Shown piece by piece: positions 59,327 through 64,000 of a stretch of DNA of 64,000 bases. The translations under genes were made by a program, and so were the position numbers. Each line of letters begins with the position of its first letter. The first letter of the stretch is position 1. Origin of the DNA: Strongylocentrotus purpuratus (lineage: Eukaryota; Echinodermata; Echinoidea; Camarodonta; Strongylocentrotidae). The notes under the pieces were generated by a model that was given only the letters and a program-made list of their open reading frames with translations, was not told where the DNA came from and did not search any database. The stretch is from positions 2,063,501 through 2,127,500 of the forward strand of contig NW_022145613.1 in the NCBI RefSeq assembly GCF_000002235.5. Direction: 5' to 3'.

Positions 59327-61901
59327 CTGTAATAAGAAAATATAAGCAAAATCAATCATTCATTAATACGTATGTTGTCCATTAAACCCTTATTAAAGAG
59401 AATATGGTGGAATGACTGTCTTGTTCTATGCTTTATGTTATCAATAATTCGATGGTATAGATAGATGGCGACTATATTTACACAAAGCATTGCTATTTGA
59501 ATAGATTACTAGGTATTGCTTATCATGGGCAATGAAGCTCGCAAAAATGCATAAACTCGACAATGATTTTGTTTTGGTCTTCATAATTTTTACAGAATAC
59601 ATCGCATTTTATTTCACTTGATGCCACTTTCAAAAGAATTGCTGATATTGTAGGAGCTGTCAATTAATGTCAATACGAAGATGACAATGGCTTTGAATTT
59701 GTATTTGGGCAAAATGATCTTTTTAAAATAACCAATCAAAACCCTTCCGAAGATGAACAAATAATTTGGCAAATGCATCATCTCTGATTTCTTCTTTAGT
59801 TGGCATAAAGGATTTTCGAATAGAGGGGTTGGGGGGGGGGGTGTTCCTCCACACATATTATATCTTCATTTCCTAACCTTTTGATTTGCGGAAGTCCAGC
59901 ATTTGGCGGGGGAGGTTCACCGTCATCATCATCTGATAAACATTCCTCCACAAGCTATACATGAAAGAATATAGTAAACACGATTAGCATGTTAGAAATC
60001 AGAGACGTTTCTCAATTCGACTGCTCTGCTTGTACACGACATGAATCTCTTACCGCTGAGATGATAAAAGATTCATACATGATTGTGGATTAGTGAACAG
60101 AAAACTAACGGGATGCTATTTGGTGAGATTCGAAGCTCTGCAATAATTGTAAACTACATAATTATACCGAAACGATCTCCGTGCTCACGCTTGTGGGTTA
60201 TGCGTGGATAATTGCTCCTCGTGATTGATAGGCCCATTTAATTCTTTAGAAAGCCAATCATTTAGTACACACAAATTTTACCTAACTGTGTCTTATTTCC
60301 CAATCAAATTATATACCCAAAATGCACATGCAATGTAAACAAAAAGTTTTTATCTGAAATCTAATGACAGACTTCATTTCCACTTGACACATATTTTTTT
60401 GTCAGGTTTGCGATCCTTTTTACAAAAACTGTTAATCCGTCCCCTGCTGTGTAACACTATAGCTACGAGGAGGGGAGAGGGGGTGGGGGAGGGGCATTAC
60501 ACATGTTATTTGGCGTTAAAATACAAATTTGGTAACACGATGGACACAGACTGTACCTGCTGGAGGTCTGGGAAAAAGGAATTATGTGGAATAAAGAAGA
60601 AAATGAACTTGAACTTACTATTTCATGGTTTTCTTTGCTGCACATGACATTTGAACTACCGATAGCAGCCACGAATGAAATAAGAATCTGAAACAATGCG
60701 ATGATCGACAGGATAACTGCTATCGCCATATTCAAACCCTGAAGAAGAAACAAAATATGAAACATGCTTATTGTTAGGGATAGAGGAAGAAAAAAACTAG
60801 TAGTCTATAATTGAAACACTTACAGGACTATTGCACTAAGTCTTATGAAATTTGTTTGATTAACTCTCCGTGTTTAGCAGGACACAATTAGCTTCCCCAA
60901 TCAAATTTATCAAGAACCCCAATTCGTATCAGGTTATTATCAAAACTCTATACAGCATAATTATTGTACACAGAAAATTAGAGTACTTGCATGTTTTCTA
61001 TTTCCTGATATAGTAAGCAATTATAATGAACCCGGCGAGCATGCTGAATTTGGAGGTAAGGTTTCTTAGGCCATTAAATGCCTTATCATCAGAATCATTT
61101 CCGATCTTAGAGGTAATTTCTAACTTTCTCCTTTTAATATTCAGATTTAGTCTATCAAACTTCACCTTCCCTTTTGAAATAGTTGAATGCAGACCGCTAT
61201 GGTTCAAACTAATGCCATCATTGGTATATATTGAATTTAAATTTGTCATGATAACGTCCTTAATCTTACATGTGTACGTCATCTCACCTTTGTTTACTCT
61301 GATGTTTACTTACTATTTTGTGTATTTGTCTTGTTTGTCTAAGTAATCTTTACTTGGTTATGATTTTTCTTATATTGCTTCTTCTTCCTCACCCTATTAA
61401 ACCCTTAATTCTTGAACTTTTTGGACATTTTATTTCTGGTTATCATCAGATTCAGATTCGAATTCCAATGAATTCTTTATTTTTGTATCAAAGGATTTAT
61501 CATTATTTTGATTATTATTATTTCTTATTTAATAAGTATATAGGCCTATATCATATAAAGGAAGGAGGCATAATTCTCTATTCAAAAATAAAATAAAATC
61601 GCAAAGCCTGTTATACGATCGATATAACGAGACAATTAAGATAATACATTACACAATGTATACATCAATATGTAAAATAATGATGTAAAATGGAAAGAAA
61701 AACATCTCAACTGACATAATTTTGACTGCAATCTGCCGGAACAACGTCGCTTATGTTCGTCGCTGTGACGTCATCAGATGTCGACCTGACACTGGATTCT
61801 GAGCACATCCTTTGGAGTTCTTTAGATGACTGGACCTCGAGACCAAACATCATACAGGATGTAATACAAGCGAAGATAGATACCAACATGTACAGATAGA
61901 C
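59308..61901 (-). CDS. MS4A/CD20-like membrane protein, 3' exons only (partial)
   Basis: Four minus-strand exons join in frame: 61901-61716 (62 codons), 60738-60619 (40 codons), 59954-59878 (25 codons plus 2 nt) and 59326-59308 (ending in TAG). All junctions are GT-AG, and the three internal lengths fit phase exactly. The product has a hydrophobic segment (YLYMLVSIFACITSCMMFGL), a loop of about 40 residues with Cys and Ser/Thr, a second hydrophobic segment (GLNMAIAVILSIIALFQILI), then an acidic, proline-rich cytosolic tail ending in AAKRK. This pattern of two membrane passes flanking a moderate extracellular loop, all exons in phase 0, resembles TM3-loop-TM4 of the MS4A/TMEM176 group. That assignment is inference from topology, not from diagnostic residues. 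Earlier exons (TM1-TM2 and start) were not found; they may lie beyond base 64,000 or in the repeat-rich stretch. Confidence 0.6.
59878..59954 (-). CDS. MS4A-like gene, cytosolic tail exon
   Basis: Acceptor GTATAG, donor AAAAG|GTTAGG; 77 nt. Codes for LVEECLSDDDDGEPPPPNAG then LPQIK. Without splicing the frame reads on into sequence with a poly-G run, so the short spliced form is preferred. Confidence 0.5.
60619..60738 (-). CDS. MS4A-like gene, exon with second TM segment
   Basis: Acceptor TTCTTCTTCAG, donor GAAATA|GTAAGT; 120 nt, 40 codons, phase 0. Codes for GLNMAIAVILSIIALFQILI, then SFVAAIGSSNVMCSKENHEI. Confidence 0.65.
61716..61901 (-). CDS. MS4A-like gene, exon with TM segment and loop
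   Basis: Acceptor AACCTGCAG, donor AATTAT|GTCAGT; 186 nt, phase 0. Codes for VYLYMLVSIFACITSCMMFG, then a polar loop with Cys residues (RMCSESS, PADCSQNY). Confidence 0.6.
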
Positions 61902-62341
61902 CTGCAGGTTAAAGGTCACACCATACAACAATTTAAAAACTAAAATGTTAAATTACAGTTTAAAGGGGGGGGGGGGGAGTGACCACTTTTTCTGAATAAT
62001 ATATTAACACTTTGAAAGTTCTGGCCCCAACACTATTTTTTCTCTCGAATATAGCATGTTAAAAGTGTTAATCTGACATTTTGAAGAGGTGGTCACTCCT
62101 CAGCCCTTTAAAAGGGTAATTTATCAGTTTAGTTTTTCGAGTTAAGATGTACTAAAAGAGAAGATAGACATGAAGATTAAAAGTCAAATAGAGTCATTAT
62201 CAAGTGTCATGAGGAATACTTTCTGATATTGTACTTATTTCAGAAACAAAAAAATAATTTAACAGTCATTTAAATGATAATTTACCCCTCGAAGAGTAAG
62301 AATTGCAATGATAAACATGGATGAATATTTCACACAGATAC

Positions 62342-62343
62342 TT

Positions 62344-62382
<39 letters not shown>

Positions 62383-62388
62383 GTAGTA
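62342..62388. repeat. (ACT)n then (AGT)n palindromic microsatellite
   Basis: About 13 CTA units followed by TAGTAGTAG, forming a self-complementary tip just before the hAT-like end at 62391. Confidence 0.9.
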
Positions 62389-62514
62389 GCAGGCGCGTAT
62401 CCAGGATTTCTTAGGGGGGGCCCGAATTTCAAATTATGCGAGCCAAATATTGGTACGTAATGGTGACCAACAGTGACGTAATGCGGGGGGGGGGGGGGTC
62501 GGTGCAAACGCGAA

Positions 62515-63365
62515 ACGCGGAAGCTTTGACGTTTTATTAAATTATTCGAGAAAGAAGACGACTCGTTGTACCGTTCTCGACTCTTAATCTTCGTCTGAAT
62601 TTAGTTTTTCCCCTCCCGCGCGAAGCGCGGAAAATGTTACGATTTATTAAATTATTAGAGAAAGAAGACGATTCGTTGTCGAGTTCTCGACTCTTAATGC
62701 CTGTCTAAATTCAGCCCCCCTCCCCCTCCTGCGCGAAGCACGGAAGCTTTGACGTTTCATTAAACTATTGAAGAAAGAAGACGATTCGTTGTAGAGTTCT
62801 CGACTCTTAATCCTTGTCTGAATTCAGGTCCCCCCTCTCCTCCCGTGCGAAGCGCGGAAGCTTTTAAATTTCATAAGATTGTGAGAGAAAGAAGACGATT
62901 GGCTGTACAGTTCTCGACTCTTAATCCTCGTCTGAATTCAGGTCCCCCCCCCCTCCCACGCGAAGCGCGGAAGCTTTTAAGTTTCATAAGATTATGAGAG
63001 AAAGAAGACGATTGGCTGTACAGTTCTCGACTTTAAATCCTCGTCTGAATTCAGGTTCCCCCCTCCCGCGCGAAGCGCGGAAGCTTTTAATTTTCATTAA
63101 ATCATTAGAGAAAGAAGACGATTCGTTGTACCGTTCTCGAAAATAATCCTCGTCGGAATTTAGTTCCCCCCCCCCCATCCCGCGCGAAGCGCGGAAGCTT
63201 TTACGTTTCATTAAATCATTAAAGATTCGTATTACCGTTCTCGCCTCTGAATCCTCGTCTGAATTCAGGTTCCCCCTCCCGCGCAAAGCGCGGAAGCTTT
63301 GACGTTTCATAAGATAATGAGAGAAAGAAGACGATTCGCTGTACCGTTCTCTATACTCTTAATCC
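62515..63365. repeat. Minisatellite of about 110 bp with a CGCGAAGCGCG core, eight copies
   Basis: Each unit has CGCGAAGCGCGGAAGCTTT, GAGAAAGAAGACGATTCG, CGTTCTCGACTCTTAATCC and GTCTGAATTCAGG. Units start near 62517, 62627, 62738, 62852, 62966, 63077, 63190 and 63289. Confidence 0.9.
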
Positions 63366-63424
63366 TTGTCTGAATTTCAAAGATGTTCTTTGTCTGCTAC
63401 TTTTTCTTCCTACGTCCTCTTCCG

Positions 63425-63765
63425 ATTTTGGGGGACCGCGGTCAGATAAGCATTCAGGGGCCCGCCTTAGGGCCCCTGGTGGGGTCGAGGCGGCGGAGCC
63501 GGCCCGGAAACTCAGGGGTTTTAGGCGTTTAATTAAGGTCAGATGTGCATTTTTTTTAAAATACTTATATTTTGTGACACTGGAAGGTCACTATTTGGCG
63601 TAGGGTCCACGGGGCGGAGCCCTCCAAAAGAGGGGTTTTAGGCATTAAATTACCGTCAGATGAGCATCTAAGGGCCCGCCGTAGGGCCCTAGGTGGAATC
63701 CAGGGAGCAGAGCCCCCGAAAGCTTTGGGGTTTTAGGCATTTAATCACGGTCAGATGAGCAATCA
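63425..63765. repeat. Second GC-rich minisatellite, three diverged units
   Basis: Units carry GGGGTTTTAGGC-TTTAAT, GGTCAGAT-AGCAT, GGGCCCGCC-TAGGGCCC and GGCGGAGCC. GGGGTTTTAGGC occurs near 63516, 63633 and 63727. Confidence 0.8.
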
Positions 63766-63838
63766 ATATCAGTACGCCAGTATCTCCTCTTTTCCTTTTT
63801 TCTTTCCCTTTCCTTCCTTCTCTCTTATTTTTTTGAGT

Positions 63839-63865
63839 GGGGGGGGGGGGGGGGGGGGGGGGGGG
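63839..63865. repeat. G27 homopolymer
   Basis: Longest G run in the window, between pyrimidine-rich tracts. Confidence 0.95.
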
Positions 63866-64000
63866 TCAACAGCTTTGGAGGCAAGGCCCTTTCGGCCCCC
63901 CGATCTCCTTCTTCCCCCTTTTCTTTTCTTCTTCCTCTTCTTTCTTTCCCTTTCTCTCCCCTTTCCCTTTCCCTTCTTTTCCTTTTTTCTCTTTTTTTTT

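Larger units (their letters stand above)
62391..64000 (+). mobile_element. Probable hAT-type element, left end in window
   Basis: Starts CAGGCGCGTATCCAGGATTT then GGGGGGG next to a TAG-repeat patch. The minisatellites that follow to the window end may be its interior. No right end or coding frame is visible. Confidence 0.45.

Noticed and set aside
59614..59856. 80-codon minus-strand frame next to the MS4A-like tail exon
   Set aside because: It lies in the intron between two well-formed splice sites and starts with a poly-Pro translation of a poly-G run.
62270..62340. Possible upstream TM exon of the MS4A-like gene (SSMFIIAILTLRG)
   Set aside because: No pyrimidine tract or acceptor precedes it, because the upstream sequence is a TAG repeat, and the hydrophobic stretch is too short.
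62984..63310. 108-codon minus-strand frame with repeated KRKSFRASRG and LNSDED motifs
   Set aside because: It looks like a repeat protein but is simply the 110-bp minisatellite read in one frame; neighbouring units break the frame.

Overview
This window looks like nuclear DNA from a marine invertebrate deuterostome, most likely an echinoderm of the sea urchin type. The phylum is inference. It rests on AT-rich DNA with split genes and GT-AG introns, tRNA-headed SINEs, many small inverted-repeat transposons, long GA and GGA microsatellites, unusually long poly-G/poly-C runs, and a GCLC protein that is clearly animal but diverged from human. There are no operons, Shine-Dalgarno sites, CRISPR arrays or prokaryotic genes.

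Layout. (1) Bases 1-17,477 hold no gene I can support. They contain microsatellites, one SINE, a MITE, and some GC-richer low-repeat islands that could be regulatory. (2) Bases 17,478-34,711 on the minus strand hold a complete gene for the glutamate-cysteine ligase catalytic subunit (GCLC), the rate-limiting enzyme of glutathione synthesis. I rebuilt it as 15 coding exons; every junction keeps frame and the total is 1,959 nt including the stop (652 aa). A probable non-coding first exon ends at 35,810. Its introns are packed with transposon remnants, including a hAT element with an 8-bp target duplication, two copies of one MITE, a long-TIR element and an inverted minisatellite. (3) Bases 35,900-48,240 are intergenic: TIR elements, perfect or near-perfect hairpins, a 0.77-kb GGA/GAA array with higher-order 15-bp periodicity, tRNA-like elements and a 0.67-kb tandem duplication. 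(4) Bases 48,243-52,150 are a large tandem duplication. Its second unit is split by a 1,556-bp hAT-type element, and the first unit preserves the empty insertion site. (5) Bases 53,422-55,629 on the plus strand hold one long uninterrupted ORF (735 aa) for a secreted-start, multi-pass membrane protein whose family I do not recognise. (6) Bases 59,308-61,901 on the minus strand hold the 3' exons of a small membrane protein resembling the MS4A/CD20-like four-pass family; its 5' exons were not found. (7) Bases 62,390-64,000 hold GC-rich minisatellites that look like the inside of another hAT-type element running off the window.

The three genes have no evident functional connection. GCLC is housekeeping/antioxidant, and the other two encode membrane proteins of unknown role. 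The most notable items are the orphan membrane protein, the hAT insertion with its internal empty-site control, the GGA higher-order array, and a GCLC splice acceptor whose pyrimidine tract is a pure 24-base C run.
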